Shown here one piece after another: positions 31,870 through 41,091 of a DNA stretch of 64,000 nt (the stretch's first letter is position 1; every line of letters starts with the position of its first letter). Position numbers and translations under genes: made by a program. The notes beneath the pieces are model-generated. The model was given only the letters and a program-made list of their open reading frames with translations, had not been told where the DNA came from and did no database searches. The stretch is taken from contig NZ_JONH01000010.1 in NCBI RefSeq assembly GCF_000711795.1, positions 1 through 64,000 of the forward strand. Direction: 5' to 3'. Origin of the DNA: Vibrio pacinii DSM 19139. Lineage in GTDB: Bacteria; Pseudomonadota; Gammaproteobacteria; Enterobacterales; Vibrionaceae.

Positions 31870-32625
31870 TTATTCGCTTTCCATCAATGCCTTAACTTGT
31901 TCACCGGTGCAACCAAAACGTCGCTCTCGATTAACAAACCAAGTCACTGCTTCGATTAAGCTGTTTTCATCGAACTCAGGCCAATAGATAGGCGTAAAGT
32001 ACATTTCTGCGTACGCCATTTGCCAAAGCATAAAATTGCTAATGCGACATTCGCCGCTGGTTCGAATCATTAAATCAACTTCAGGTAAATCTGCCATCGT
32101 CAGGTGTTGGCTAATCAGATCTTCAGTGATCTCATCAGGCTGCAATTCACCGGCGGCAACCTTAGCTGAAATAGCTTTTGTTGCTTGCATGATATCCCAC
32201 TTACCACCGTAATTCGCCGCGATATTAATGACCATACCACTGTTGGTTTCGGTCAAAGCCTCCGCTTGAGCAATTTTCTTTTGTAGGCGTTGACTAAATC
32301 GTGACGTTTCACCAATAACTCGCAGACGTAAGTTATTCTTATGCAGTTTCTTGACTTCGGTTGATAGTACGCTGATAAACAGCTCCATCAACACCCCAAC
32401 TTCTTCTTCTGGTCGGCGCCAATTCTCGCTGCTAAAAGCAAACAGAGTCACCGCTTTAACACCCAGCTTCGCTGAAGTTGAAATGGTTTTGCGCACCGCA
32501 GCAACACCATTTTTATGACCAAAAACACGGGGTTTACCTTGTGCTTTTGCCCAACGGCCATTGCCATCCATAATGATTGCAATATGTTGTGGAAGTAATT
32601 CAGGGGAGAGTTGTGAATTTTGCAT
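31870..32625 (-). CDS. uppS: Undecaprenyl diphosphate synthase (cis-prenyltransferase)
   Basis: Builds the C55 lipid carrier for peptidoglycan and O-antigen by adding eight isopentenyl units to farnesyl diphosphate. The 251 aa include the substrate site [17 protein letters not shown] (catalytic Asp near 19), [13 protein letters not shown] near 80-92, ANYGGKWDI near 140 and [15 protein letters not shown] near 190-204. Here it heads the long minus-strand envelope operon, since a terminator separates it from frr. Confidence 0.97.
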   Translation of the reverse strand: MQNSQLSPELLPQHIAIIMDGNGRWAKAQGKPRVFGHKNGVAAVRKTISTSAKLGVKAVTLFAFSSENWRRPEEEVGVLMELFISVLSTEVKKLHKNNLRLRVIGETSRFSQRLQKKIAQAEALTETNSGMVINIAANYGGKWDIMQATKAISAKVAAGELQPDEITEDLISQHLTMADLPEVDLMIRTSGECRISNFMLWQMAYAEMYFTPIYWPEFDENSLIEAVTWFVNRERRFGCTGEQVKALMESE

Positions 32626-32666
32626 AAGACGTTGATTGGTAATCAGCAGGGGACAGAGAGTAGCAT

Positions 32667-32699
32667 AAAAAAGCGCTGTACTGCGAGCACAGCGCTTTT
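32667..32699 (-). terminator. Intrinsic terminator of frr
   Basis: Perfect 11-bp stem (32669-32679 with 32689-32699) with six Ts on the minus strand, about 24 bp after the frr stop. It divides the translation genes from the uppS operon. Confidence 0.92.
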
Positions 32700-32722
32700 A
32701 AAGCGAAAAGTTTGTGGATAAA

Positions 32723-33280
32723 TCAGACTTCCATCAACTCTTTTTCTTTCGCAGCGAGAACGTCATCGACATGTTTAACCGCAGCGTCCGTTAGTTTTTG
32801 AATCTCTTCTTGACCTTTACGATCCTCATCTTCAGAGATTTCTTTGTCTTTTAGTAGTGCTTTAAGTTCACCGTTCGCATCACGACGGATGTTACGAATC
32901 GCAACACGACCGCCCTCTGCTTCACCACGGACAATTTTAACTAGGTCTTTACGACGCTCTTCCGTTAGTGGTGGCAGTGGTACGCGAATAACCGTGCCTG
33001 CTGACATTGGGTTTAGACCAAGATCTGACATCATGATCGCTTTTTCAACTTTTTGCGTCAGCTCTTTATCGAATACGGTGATAGCAAGAGTACGTGCATC
33101 TTCAGCAACAACGTTCGCAATTTGGTTTAGCGGTGTCGCTGCACCGTAGTACTCTACGTTGATACCAGCAAGTAGGCTTGGATGCGCACGTCCAGTACGA
33201 ATTTTAGAAAGGTTGTTTTTTAGCGCTTCAACGCTTTTATCCATGCGCTCTTGAGCGTCTTTTTTGATTTCGTTAATCAC
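32723..33280 (-). CDS. frr: Ribosome recycling factor
   Basis: Splits post-termination ribosomes together with EF-G. The 185-aa length is exact for the family, with the three-helix-bundle segments [12 protein letters not shown] near 26-37, [16 protein letters not shown] near 100-115 and RRDANGELK near 132-140. It lies after pyrH; an 8-bp inverted repeat at 33346-33374 sits in the intervening 103 bp. Confidence 0.98.
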   Translation of the reverse strand: MINEIKKDAQERMDKSVEALKNNLSKIRTGRAHPSLLAGINVEYYGAATPLNQIANVVAEDARTLAITVFDKELTQKVEKAIMMSDLGLNPMSAGTVIRVPLPPLTEERRKDLVKIVRGEAEGGRVAIRNIRRDANGELKALLKDKEISEDEDRKGQEEIQKLTDAAVKHVDDVLAAKEKELMEV

Positions 33281-33345
33281 AATATCACCTTAATGTGTAA
33301 ATCTTTCTTGAAGAAAGCCTAACTTGGAGTCTTCAAAAGGCAATA

Positions 33346-33374
33346 CCGCAGCAAAAATCTAGCCCATGCTGCGG
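33346..33374. repeat. Inverted repeat between pyrH and frr
   Basis: CCGCAGCA and TGCTGCGG form a perfect 8-bp stem with a 13-nt loop, 10 bp after the pyrH stop. No T-run follows on the minus strand, so it is not a standard terminator. It may protect the pyrH 3' end or attenuate frr. Confidence 0.5.
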
Positions 33375-33383
33375 CGATTGGAA

Positions 33384-34115
33384 TTACTCTGCATCGCTGA
33401 TTAGCGTGCCTTCTGCTTCACCCATTACCACGCGACGTAGTGCGCCTGGTTTATTCATATTGAATACACGAATTGGCATTTTGTGGTCACGAGCCAATGT
33501 AAATGCAGCCAAATCCATTACTTTCAGTTCTTTTTCAAGCACTGTTTCGTATGAAAGCTTATCATACAGTTCTGCGTCTGGGTTTGCTACAGGGTCTGCG
33601 CTAAATACGCCATCTACTTTTGTCGCTTTTAGAACTACGTCAGCTTCAATTTCGATACCGCGCAAACAAGCAGCAGAATCGGTCGTGAAAAATGGGTTAC
33701 CAGTACCTGCAGAGAAGATCACCACGCGGCCTTGACGAAGTTCACGAATCGCATCGGCCCAATTGTAATCGTCACACACACCTTTTAATGGGATGGCAGA
33801 CATTACTCGCGCATTGACATAAGCACGGTGCAGTGTATCGCGCATCGCTAGGCCATTCATTACTGTCGCCAGCATCCCCATGTGGTCACCAACAACGCGG
33901 TTCATACCCGCTTCTGCCAGACCTGCACCACGGAACAAGTTACCGCCACCGATAACAACACCGACCTGAACACCCAGTTCAACCAGTTCTTTTATTTCTT
34001 GGCCCATTCGGTCAAGGACCGCTGGATCGATACCAAAACCTTCCTCACCTTGGAGAGCTTCACCACTCAGTTTTAACAGAATACGTTGATATGCTGGTTT
34101 AGGGTTCGTAGTCAT
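33384..34115 (-). CDS. pyrH: Uridylate kinase
   Basis: Phosphorylates UMP to UDP; a hexamer of the amino acid kinase fold, regulated by GTP and UTP. The 243 aa include [13 protein letters not shown] at the N terminus, [11 protein letters not shown] near 53-63, [20 protein letters not shown] near 131-150 and [16 protein letters not shown] near 206. The usual rpsB-tsf-pyrH-frr order is kept, but a terminator behind tsf suggests its own promoter. Confidence 0.98.
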   Translation of the reverse strand: MTTNPKPAYQRILLKLSGEALQGEEGFGIDPAVLDRMGQEIKELVELGVQVGVVIGGGNLFRGAGLAEAGMNRVVGDHMGMLATVMNGLAMRDTLHRAYVNARVMSAIPLKGVCDDYNWADAIRELRQGRVVIFSAGTGNPFFTTDSAACLRGIEIEADVVLKATKVDGVFSADPVANPDAELYDKLSYETVLEKELKVMDLAAFTLARDHKMPIRVFNMNKPGALRRVVMGEAEGTLISDAE

Positions 34116-34213
34116 GGAGTTTACCTTCCAAAAGAGAGTTGTTGATTAACAGTCATGGATAAAGACTCTTACAGTCTGCATCCATCACCGCTAGACACTT
34201 CATCGTTAGTCAT

Positions 34214-34241
34214 AAAAAGACCGCAGCCTTGGCTACGGTCT
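34214..34241 (-). terminator. Intrinsic terminator of tsf
   Basis: 11-bp stem with one G-T pair (34218-34228 with 34231-34241) followed on the minus strand by five Ts, 23 bp after the tsf stop. Confidence 0.9.
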
Positions 34242-34264
34242 AAACTTTGTGCGTTTGCTCAGGA

Positions 34265-35107
34265 TTAACCTTTTTGAGCTGCTGCTACTTCTTCAGCGAA
34301 ACTCATGCCTTCCGCTTTTTCAATGCCTTCACCTACTTCTAGGCGAACGAATGTAACAACTGAAGCACCGCGTTCTTTTAGAATTTCACCAACAGTCTTC
34401 TTAGGTTCCATAACGAACGCTTGACCTGTTAGAGAAACTTCGCCAGTGAACTTCTTCATGCGGCCAACAACCATCTTCTCAGCGATTTCTGCAGGCTTGC
34501 CTTCGTTCATTGCGATTTCAACTTGAACCGCTTTCTCTTTTTCGACAACGTCAGCTGGTACATCTTCTGGGTTTACGTAATCTGGACGAGAAGCAGCAAC
34601 GTGCATAGCAACGTGCTTAAGCGTTTCAGCATCACCTTCACCAGCAACAACAACACCGATTTTCTCACCGTGACGGTAAGATGCAATCGCTGCGCCTTCA
34701 ACGTACTGTACGCGACGGATGTTGATGTTTTCACCAATCTTAGTCACAAGAGCAACACGCTCGTCTTCGAATTTAGCTTGTAGCTCTTCAGAAGTCGCTT
34801 TAGTTGCTAGTGCTTCAGCAGCAACTTTGTCTGCGAATGCAGTGAAGTTTGCGTCTTTAGCAACGAAGTCTGTTTGACAGTTCACTTCAAGAAGTACAGC
34901 AACGCCATTCTCTTCTTTGATGATGATTGCGCCTTCAGCAGCAACGTTACCTGCTTTCTTAGCAGCTTTAGCAGCGCCTGATTTACGCATGTTTTCGATT
35001 GCTAGTTCAACGTCGCCGTTAGTTTCAACTAGCGCTTTCTTACATTCCATCATGCCTGCGCCAGTGCGGTCGCGCAGTTCTTTAACTAGAGCAGCAGTAA
35101 CAGCCAT
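34265..35107 (-). CDS. tsf: Translation elongation factor Ts
   Basis: Guanine nucleotide exchange factor for EF-Tu. The 280 aa show the signature [16 protein letters not shown] near residues 10-26 and [15 protein letters not shown] near 70-84, then the core and C-terminal modules. It is preceded by an intrinsic terminator between rpsB and tsf that must be partly read through, since no other clear promoter is visible there. Confidence 0.98.
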   Translation of the reverse strand: MAVTAALVKELRDRTGAGMMECKKALVETNGDVELAIENMRKSGAAKAAKKAGNVAAEGAIIIKEENGVAVLLEVNCQTDFVAKDANFTAFADKVAAEALATKATSEELQAKFEDERVALVTKIGENINIRRVQYVEGAAIASYRHGEKIGVVVAGEGDAETLKHVAMHVAASRPDYVNPEDVPADVVEKEKAVQVEIAMNEGKPAEIAEKMVVGRMKKFTGEVSLTGQAFVMEPKKTVGEILKERGASVVTFVRLEVGEGIEKAEGMSFAEEVAAAQKG

Positions 35108-35138
35108 TCTCTATTCCTCAGTTGATTCAGAATTTGGT

Positions 35139-35171
35139 AAAAAACAGGGGCCAATAATGTCGGCCCCTGTT
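35139..35171 (-). terminator. Terminator or attenuator between rpsB and tsf
   Basis: Perfect 10-bp GC-rich stem (35143-35152 with 35162-35171) and six Ts on the minus strand. It lies in the 132-bp rpsB-tsf gap. A similar intercistronic terminator with read-through is, as I recall, described for E. coli rpsB-tsf. Confidence 0.88.
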
Positions 35172-35239
35172 GATAACTATAACTTAGTTAATGCGACAAC
35201 TAGATGGCACATAAACTAAGTGTGACTTGGAGCCAGCTA

Positions 35240-35968
35240 TTATTCAGCTTCTACGAAACCGTCTTTTTCAGCCGCTACAGCAACGTCTTTATTACGACCT
35301 TCAGTTACCGCTTGAGCAGCAGCGTTAAGGTATAGCTGTACCGCACGGATCGCGTCGTCGTTACCTGGGATGATGTAGTCAACGCCGTCTGGGTTAGAGT
35401 TAGTATCTACCACAGCGTATACTGGGATACCTAGGTTGTTCGCTTCTTTAATCGCAATGTGTTCGTGATCAGCATCGATTACGAATAGAGCGTCTGGTAG
35501 GCCGCTCATATCTTTGATACCACCAAGAGATTTCTCTAGCTTCTCCATTTCGCGAGTACGCATTAGAGCTTCTTTCTTAGTTAGTTTATCAAAAGTACCG
35601 TCTTGAGCTTGAGCTTCAAGTTCTTTTAGACGCTTGATTGACTGACGAACTGTTTTGTAGTTTGTTAGCATGCCGCCCAACCAGCGGTTGTTAACATAGT
35701 ACTGGTTGCTTGCGATAGCAGCTTCTTTAACAGCTTCAGATGCAGCGCGTTTAGTACCTACGAATAGAACCTTACCTTTCTTCTCGCCTACTTTAGCTAG
35801 TTCAGCTAGAGAGTCGTTGAACATTGGTACAGTTTTTTCTAGGTTGATGATATGAACTTTGTTACGAGCGCCAAAGATGAATGGCTTCATTTTTGGGTTC
35901 CAGTAACGAGTCTGGTGACCGAAGTGAACACCAGCTTTAAGCATATCGCGCATTGATACAGTTGCCAT
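35240..35968 (-). CDS. rpsB: 30S ribosomal protein S2
   Basis: Small-subunit ribosomal protein. The start is [19 protein letters not shown] (242 aa), with GAGGA upstream; the longer open frame runs through the regulatory leader and is not coding. Signatures: [16 protein letters not shown] near 16-31, [15 protein letters not shown] near 67-81, [13 protein letters not shown] near 94-106 and [19 protein letters not shown] near 157-175. Confidence 0.99.
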   Translation of the reverse strand: MATVSMRDMLKAGVHFGHQTRYWNPKMKPFIFGARNKVHIINLEKTVPMFNDSLAELAKVGEKKGKVLFVGTKRAASEAVKEAAIASNQYYVNNRWLGGMLTNYKTVRQSIKRLKELEAQAQDGTFDKLTKKEALMRTREMEKLEKSLGGIKDMSGLPDALFVIDADHEHIAIKEANNLGIPVYAVVDTNSNPDGVDYIIPGNDDAIRAVQLYLNAAAQAVTEGRNKDVAVAAEKDGFVEAE

Positions 35969-35974
35969 TTTAAA

Positions 35975-36060
35975 ATCCTCTATTGGGGTTAGGCCTCCAC
36001 ATCCCCCATAACTCCGACTAGGCTTCTGCCTAGCACCCCGGAATATGTGACGGAATGTGT
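35975..36060 (-). promoter_or_regulatory. rpsB mRNA leader, probable S2 autoregulatory structure
   Basis: Directly upstream of the rpsB ribosome binding site the RNA can form a perfect 6-bp hairpin (CTAGGC-AGAA-GCCTAG, 36018-36033). Next to it are GGGG and CCCC segments (GGGGGATGTGG and GGCCTAACCCC) that can pair around it. Gammaproteobacterial rpsB leaders carry conserved structures through which S2 represses its own operon (established for E. coli). Assignment here rests on position and hairpins only. Confidence 0.65.
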
Positions 36061-36144
36061 GTGATTTAAAGATATAAGTTAGTTGGAAGTAATCGGCTTC
36101 GCCAATAAAATAGAATTTCACTAGAGACAACAGACCACATTTCC

Positions 36145-36157
36145 GGCGCGCTTTATA
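36145..36157 (-). promoter_or_regulatory. Probable rpsB promoter with GC-rich discriminator
   Basis: On the minus strand TATAAA (36152-36157) is followed by GCGCGCC, a GC-rich discriminator typical of stringently controlled ribosomal protein promoters. The -35 is weak (TAGCCA about 17 bp upstream). Transcription from here gives a leader of about 175 nt, similar to the E. coli rpsB leader. Confidence 0.5.
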
Positions 36158-36319
36158 CCATATTTTGACCCACTATGGCTAGAAAAAAAACCGCAACTGA
36201 ACGCTTTTGCCCCTTTTACGTACTAGGTGTCGATGAAGAATAATTCTCATTATGTCCTCTTCCTGTTAGAATGCGGCCATTCGTACCAAGAGGTATAAAG
36301 AGCTAAGTAGAGAAAGCCA
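36158..36319. other. rpsB/map divergent intergenic region
   Basis: Together with the rpsB leader this makes about 350 bp without a gene. The right part should hold the map promoter; TAGAAT at 36267-36272 is a possible -10. No small gene is supported. Confidence 0.4.
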
Positions 36320-37198
36320 ATGTCAATCAAGATTAAAACAGCTGAAGAAATCGAACGTATGCGAACCGCGGGCGCGTTGGCCGCTGAAATCCTAGAAATG
36401 ATCGAACCACACATCAAAGAGGGTGTGACGACAGATGAGCTAAACCAAATCTGTCACGATTACGGGATCGAAAAAGGCGCCTATTCGGCTCCGCTTGATT
36501 ATCATGGATTTCCTAAATCTATCTGTACGTCGATTAACCATATTGTCTGTCACGGCATTCCAGCCCAGCAAGACGAAGTGGGAAGTAATGGTCAACTCAA
36601 ACCTGCCGTATTGAAAAGTGGCGACATCATCAATGTCGACATTACGGTTATTATCCCCAATGAAGAAGGGGTCGACCTAAGCGTACGTCCAGAAGGCTAC
36701 CACGGCGACACGTCTAAGATGTTCTTGGTCGGTGATGTTTCAGCTGCAGATAAACGTCTGTGCATGGTGACTCAAGAGGCGCTTTACGTAGGAATGCGTA
36801 AAGTCAAACCTGGGGCAACCGTTGGCGACATTGGCAGTGCGATTGAAAAATACATCAAAGAGAACAACAAAAAGAACCCACGTAACAAGTTCTCGATTGT
36901 AAAAGATTTCTGTGGCCATGGTATTGGCAATGAATTCCATGAAGAACCGCAAATCGTTCACTACAAAAACAGCGATCGCCGTGTATTGAAAGAAGGCATG
37001 TGTTTCACCATTGAGCCAATGATCAACGCGGGTAAGTTTGGGGTTACGGTCGATGCAGAAGATGACTGGACGGTCTACACCGGTGACGGTAAAAAATCTG
37101 CGCAATACGAGCACACTATCGTTGTGACTCGTGATGGCTGTGAGGTACTGACACTACGCAGCGATGACACCATTCCACGCCTAATGAATAACGCCTAA
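36320..37198 (+). CDS. map: Methionine aminopeptidase, type I
   Basis: Removes the N-terminal Met from nascent proteins. The 292-aa protein is longer than E. coli Map (264), with insertions around residues 80-130 (a Vibrio-type insert near PNEEGVDLSVRPEG). Metal ligands are seen in NVDITVI (Asp), HGDTSKMF (Asp), CGHGIGNEFHEEP (His), FTIEPM (Glu) and QYEHTIVV (Glu). It is divergent from rpsB, the same arrangement as in E. coli. Confidence 0.97.
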   Translation: MSIKIKTAEEIERMRTAGALAAEILEMIEPHIKEGVTTDELNQICHDYGIEKGAYSAPLDYHGFPKSICTSINHIVCHGIPAQQDEVGSNGQLKPAVLKSGDIINVDITVIIPNEEGVDLSVRPEGYHGDTSKMFLVGDVSAADKRLCMVTQEALYVGMRKVKPGATVGDIGSAIEKYIKENNKKNPRNKFSIVKDFCGHGIGNEFHEEPQIVHYKNSDRRVLKEGMCFTIEPMINAGKFGVTVDAEDDWTVYTGDGKKSAQYEHTIVVTRDGCEVLTLRSDDTIPRLMNNA

Positions 37199-37213
37199 TC
37201 ATCTAAACATTCC

Positions 37214-37243
37214 ATATCCTCGCTCTGGCGGGGATATTTTTTA
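37214..37243 (+). terminator. Intrinsic terminator of map
   Basis: 10-bp stem with one G-T pair (37214-37223 region with 37228-37237), loop TCTG, followed by six Ts, 16 bp after the map stop. Confidence 0.88.
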
Positions 37244-37359
37244 TCGGTCGACCAAGTGCACGACAGTAAAACAACCACAAAATGGGTTTAGCTATTTAGC
37301 TTGGTAACGCACTTTGATAGATTAGTTCGCAACAGGACTATTTTGCATGGATTCGCTGT

Positions 37360-39981
37360 ATGCCTTTACAATCACCACTGACACTCTCAGATCAACAAAT
37401 CGTTATTAGTGAACTGAAACAACAATTGGAAAAGTTTGCTGACGTTCAAAAGCAAGAGTTTCTCGCTCACCATCCCGTCACCGATTTGGTGCTCGGACGC
37501 GCTGAATATATCGATTTACTCCTCAATCGCCTATGGCAACATTTTGGTTTTTCCTCACAGCCTAACCTCAGTTTGGTCGCCGTGGGTGGTTATGGCCGAG
37601 GAGAGTTGCACCCTCTTTCGGATATCGACATTTTAATCGTCTCACGCCAAGGCCTGCCAGAGTCATTAGCCAGTAAAGTCAGTGAATTCATCACCCTATT
37701 GTGGGATCTGCGACTTGAAGTCGGTCATGCAGTGCGCAGCGTTGAAGAGTGTGCTGCAATTGGCAGAGACGATTTAACCGTCGCAACCAACTTGCAAGAA
37801 TCGCGCTTACTCTGCGGTTGTGAAGAGACCTTTCATCAGCTCCAAATGGTGATTCATTCCGAATCCTTTTGGCCAAGTGAAGTGTTCTACAAAGCCAAAG
37901 TCCAAGAGCAACGCAACCGTCATGCGCGCTATCACGACACCACTTATAACCTTGAGCCCGACATCAAATCGACGCCAGGAGGTCTGCGTGACATCCATAC
38001 CTTAAGTTGGGTGGCTCGACGCCACTTTGGTGCGACCTCTCTATTCGAAATGAGCCATTATGGTTTTTTAACCGATGCCGAATACCGTGAATTGGTCGAA
38101 TGCCAAGACTTCTTATGGCGGGTGCGTTTCGCACTGCATATCGAACTTAAACGCTACGACAACCGCCTGACGTTTGCCCATCAAGCGCAAGTGGCAGAGA
38201 GCCTAGGCTATGTCGGCGAAGGCAACCGCGCCGTTGAGATGATGATGAAGGAGTTCTACCGCACGCTGCGCCGCGTGGCTGAGCTCAATAAAATGCTGCT
38301 CAAGTTGTTTGACCAAGCAATATTAGATAATGGCGTGGAAGCGAAGCCTGAAATTCTCAGTGATGATTTCCTTCGTCGCGGTCATCTGATTGAAGCGCGT
38401 AAGCCAGCACTGTTTCAGGCTCGTCCAGAAACCATCTTGGATATGTTTTTGCACATTGCCAATGACTCAAGTATTGAAGGGGTTGCGCCACCGACCATGC
38501 GCCAACTGCGCACCGCTCGACGACGTTTAAACAAGTTCTTACACACCATTCCAGCAGCGCGGGAGAAGTTTCTCGACCTTTGTCGTCACCCAAATGCGCT
38601 GCATAAAGCGTTTGGTTTGATGCACAAACTCGGCGTATTAGCTGCTTACTTGCCTCAATGGAGCCAAATTGTTGGCCAAATGCAGTTCGACTTATTTCAT
38701 GTTTATACCGTTGACGAACACAGTGTCCGTTTACTGAAACACATCAATACATTCGGCTACGCCAGCAATCACGATAAACACCCAATTTGCTGCGAAATCT
38801 ACCCGCGCTTACAGAAAAAAGAGTTATTGATCATCGCGGCAATCTTCCACGATATCGGCAAAGGGCGCGGCGGCGATCACTCCGTCATTGGCGAAAGTGA
38901 AGCGTATGACTTTTGTCTTGAGCACGGATTATCAAAACCTGAGGCGAAATTGGTCTCTTGGCTAGTGCGCCATCACCTTTTGATGTCCGTGACCGCCCAG
39001 CGACGCGATATCTATGATCCTGAAGTGATCACCGAATTTGCCAAACAAGTTCGCGATGAAGAGTATCTTGAATACTTGGTCTGCCTAACCGTGGCGGATA
39101 TTTGTGCCACCAACCCAGAGCTATGGAACAGTTGGAAGCGCACCCTGCTCGCCGAGTTGTTTTATTCAACCCAGCGGGCACTGCGTCGAGGATTAGAGAA
39201 CCCGGTCGATGTGCGCGATCGCATTCGTCATAACCAGCAACTGGCTTCAGCCCAACTGCGTAAAGAAGGCTTTAATGCCCGCGAGATTGAGGTGTTGTGG
39301 CAACGTTTTAAAGCCGACTACTTCTTGCGACATACCCACAAACAGATCGCCTGGCACTGTAGCAATCTACTGCGCCATCAAGATCACGCGCAACCATTGG
39401 TACTCATTTCCAAGAAAGCGACCCGTGGCGGCACGGAAGTGTTTGTCTACAGCAAAGATCAACCCGCGCTGTTTGCGTCCGTGGTTGCCGAGCTCGACCG
39501 CCGTAACTTAAACGTTCACGATGCACAGGTCATGACTAGCAAAGACGGTTATGTACTCGATACCTTTATGGTGCTCGATCAACATGGTGAAGTCATTGAT
39601 GAAAGTCGCCACAAAGCCGTGATCAAACATCTCACACATGTATTAGAAGATGGCCGACCAACCAAAATTAAAACGCGCCGTATTCCGCGAAATTTGCAAC
39701 ATTTCAAGGTAAAGACCAAAGTCGACTTCCTGCCGACTAAGAGTAAGAAACGTACCTTACTTGAGTTCGTCGCCCTTGATACACCCGGTTTACTGGCAAC
39801 GGTTGGCGCCACCTTTGCTCAGCTCAATATCCACTTGCATGCAGCAAAGATTACTACCATTGGTGAACGTGCCGAAGATTTGTTCATTATCACCAGTCAA
39901 AATGGCGGCAAGCTAACGGAAGAGGAACAGCTCGAGCTGTGCGAAAAACTGATAAAAAACGTTGCGGAACTAGCACCTTAG
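37360..39981 (+). CDS. glnD: Bifunctional uridylyltransferase/uridylyl-removing enzyme GlnD
   Basis: Senses glutamine and adds or removes UMP on Tyr51 of PII. The 873 aa contain the nucleotidyltransferase motif GGYGRGELHPLSDIDILIV (about 82-100), an HD hydrolase domain with HDIGKGRGGDHS (about 503-514) and two C-terminal ACT domains (about 685-765 and 795-873). Its substrate, the PII protein, is encoded at 14398-14736. The start is the ATG of MPLQSPLTL; there is little ribosome binding site. Confidence 0.97.
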   Translation: MPLQSPLTLSDQQIVISELKQQLEKFADVQKQEFLAHHPVTDLVLGRAEYIDLLLNRLWQHFGFSSQPNLSLVAVGGYGRGELHPLSDIDILIVSRQGLPESLASKVSEFITLLWDLRLEVGHAVRSVEECAAIGRDDLTVATNLQESRLLCGCEETFHQLQMVIHSESFWPSEVFYKAKVQEQRNRHARYHDTTYNLEPDIKSTPGGLRDIHTLSWVARRHFGATSLFEMSHYGFLTDAEYRELVECQDFLWRVRFALHIELKRYDNRLTFAHQAQVAESLGYVGEGNRAVEMMMKEFYRTLRRVAELNKMLLKLFDQAILDNGVEAKPEILSDDFLRRGHLIEARKPALFQARPETILDMFLHIANDSSIEGVAPPTMRQLRTARRRLNKFLHTIPAAREKFLDLCRHPNALHKAFGLMHKLGVLAAYLPQWSQIVGQMQFDLFHVYTVDEHSVRLLKHINTFGYASNHDKHPICCEIYPRLQKKELLIIAAIFHDIGKGRGGDHSVIGESEAYDFCLEHGLSKPEAKLVSWLVRHHLLMSVTAQRRDIYDPEVITEFAKQVRDEEYLEYLVCLTVADICATNPELWNSWKRTLLAELFYSTQRALRRGLENPVDVRDRIRHNQQLASAQLRKEGFNAREIEVLWQRFKADYFLRHTHKQIAWHCSNLLRHQDHAQPLVLISKKATRGGTEVFVYSKDQPALFASVVAELDRRNLNVHDAQVMTSKDGYVLDTFMVLDQHGEVIDESRHKAVIKHLTHVLEDGRPTKIKTRRIPRNLQHFKVKTKVDFLPTKSKKRTLLEFVALDTPGLLATVGATFAQLNIHLHAAKITTIGERAEDLFIITSQNGGKLTEEEQLELCEKLIKNVAELAP

Positions 39982-40066
39982 GCGATCAAGAGCACAAGTT
40001 ATTAACTTGCTTGAAAAAGCACTGTCTACCACGATCATAGACTGCTACATTAATAATTGATTGGTC

Positions 40067-40093
40067 ATTCTCTGGCCGGTTTGGCCAGAGAAT
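40067..40093. repeat. Perfect 11-bp inverted repeat between glnD and the DUF3461 gene
   Basis: ATTCTCTGGCC and GGCCAGAGAAT pair perfectly across a 5-nt loop. No T-run follows on either strand, so it is not an ordinary intrinsic terminator. It lies 85 bp after glnD and 27 bp before the next start, close enough to lie in that gene's 5' UTR. Confidence 0.7.
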
Positions 40094-40120
40094 ATTACTA
40101 CAACACAATAGAGGTAGCCT

Positions 40121-40504
40121 ATGTATCCACACCTCACAGGTTTAGGTATTCACGATCCTAAACAAATTGAGCGCTATTCCCTTCGTCAAGAAGCGCACAA
40201 GGATGTGTTAAAGATTTATTTTCACAAACAAAAAGGTGAGTTGTTTGCGAAAAGCGTCAAATTCAAATATCCCCGCCAGATTAAGAATGTTCTCGTCGAT
40301 AGCGGCAGTCATCAATACAAAGAGATCACGGAAATAAACCGCAATCTTACCCTAGTGATCGACGAACTGAACAAGCTCACTAAACCAGAAAAACCAACAG
40401 AAACAGACGTCAAACAGAAAATCCTCTCTGATTTACGTCATTTAGAAAAAGTGGTCTCGAGCAAAATTGCTGAAATTGAATCAGATTTAGCGAAACTTAA
40501 ATAG
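40121..40504 (+). CDS. DUF3461 (UPF0325, YaeH-like) protein
   Basis: A 127-aa soluble protein closely related to E. coli YaeH. Conserved blocks are [22 protein letters not shown] near residues 18-39 and [13 protein letters not shown] near 42-54; a C-terminal helix rich in Lys, Glu and Leu, probably coiled coil, runs over about 90-127. Function unknown. A good GAGGT site lies upstream. In E. coli yaeH also lies in the glnD region, so the neighbourhood is conserved. Confidence 0.9.
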   Translation: MYPHLTGLGIHDPKQIERYSLRQEAHKDVLKIYFHKQKGELFAKSVKFKYPRQIKNVLVDSGSHQYKEITEINRNLTLVIDELNKLTKPEKPTETDVKQKILSDLRHLEKVVSSKIAEIESDLAKLK

Positions 40505-40520
40505 AAGCGAAACAACGATT

Positions 40521-40550
40521 AAGGGTTGACGTAATAGCGTCAACCCTTTT
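40521..40550. terminator. Intrinsic terminator of the DUF3461 gene
   Basis: Perfect 11-bp stem (40521-40531 with 40538-40548) and T-run on the plus strand. On the minus strand it lies 32 bp after the pgpA stop and could end that transcript weakly too. Confidence 0.92.
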
Positions 40551-40581
40551 TATTTGCGTCGATTACGTTGGTCATTAAAGG

Positions 40582-41085
40582 TTAAAGCCAACCTGCGTAT
40601 TGTCCGACGAAATAAAGCACTATGCCCGCCATCACGCCAGCAACAATATCATCGATCATAATACCTAGGCCACCGTGGACGCGCTTATCAAGCCAACCAA
40701 TCGGCCACGGTTTCACCATATCGAAAAAACGGAACAAGACAAATCCCGTCACTAACCACTTCCAATCGATCGGATTCAAATTGAATAATGGCACCACTAG
40801 CATCGTAATCCAAAAACCAGCAAATTCGTCCCACACGATGCTACCGTGATCGTGTACGCCCATATCATCCGAGGTAACCTGACATATCTTAATGCCGAAC
40901 AGTGATGCAACCACCACTGCCACCAGATACCAAGAGAGCGGCAGTTGAACTAACAGTAAATAGAAAGGGATTGCGGCTAACGTGCCCATCGTGCCCGGAA
41001 TAATCGGTGACAATCCACTACCAAAGCCAGTCGCGAGTAGATGCCAGGGATTTTTTAATGAGATGAGTGATAATGGATTTGTCAT
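40582..41085 (-). CDS. pgpA: Phosphatidylglycerophosphatase A
   Basis: Dephosphorylates phosphatidylglycerophosphate to phosphatidylglycerol at the inner membrane. The 167 aa have about four hydrophobic segments and the family blocks GLSPIIPGTMGTLAAIP near 23-39, DHGSIVWDEFAGFWI near 79-93 and FDMVKPWPIGWLDK near 120-133. It follows thiL by 6 bp, as in E. coli. Confidence 0.95.
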   Translation of the reverse strand: MTNPLSLISLKNPWHLLATGFGSGLSPIIPGTMGTLAAIPFYLLLVQLPLSWYLVAVVVASLFGIKICQVTSDDMGVHDHGSIVWDEFAGFWITMLVVPLFNLNPIDWKWLVTGFVLFRFFDMVKPWPIGWLDKRVHGGLGIMIDDIVAGVMAGIVLYFVGQYAGWL

Positions 41086-41091
41086 AATGAG

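Noticed and set aside
35969..36130. 54-codon N-terminal extension of ribosomal protein S2
   Set aside because: It covers the structured rpsB leader and is not part of the family; the internal ATG has a GAGGA site.
36233..36256. Fur-box-like AT-rich sequence upstream of map
   Set aside because: Only about 13 of 19 positions fit and map is not a known iron-regulated gene; too weak to call.
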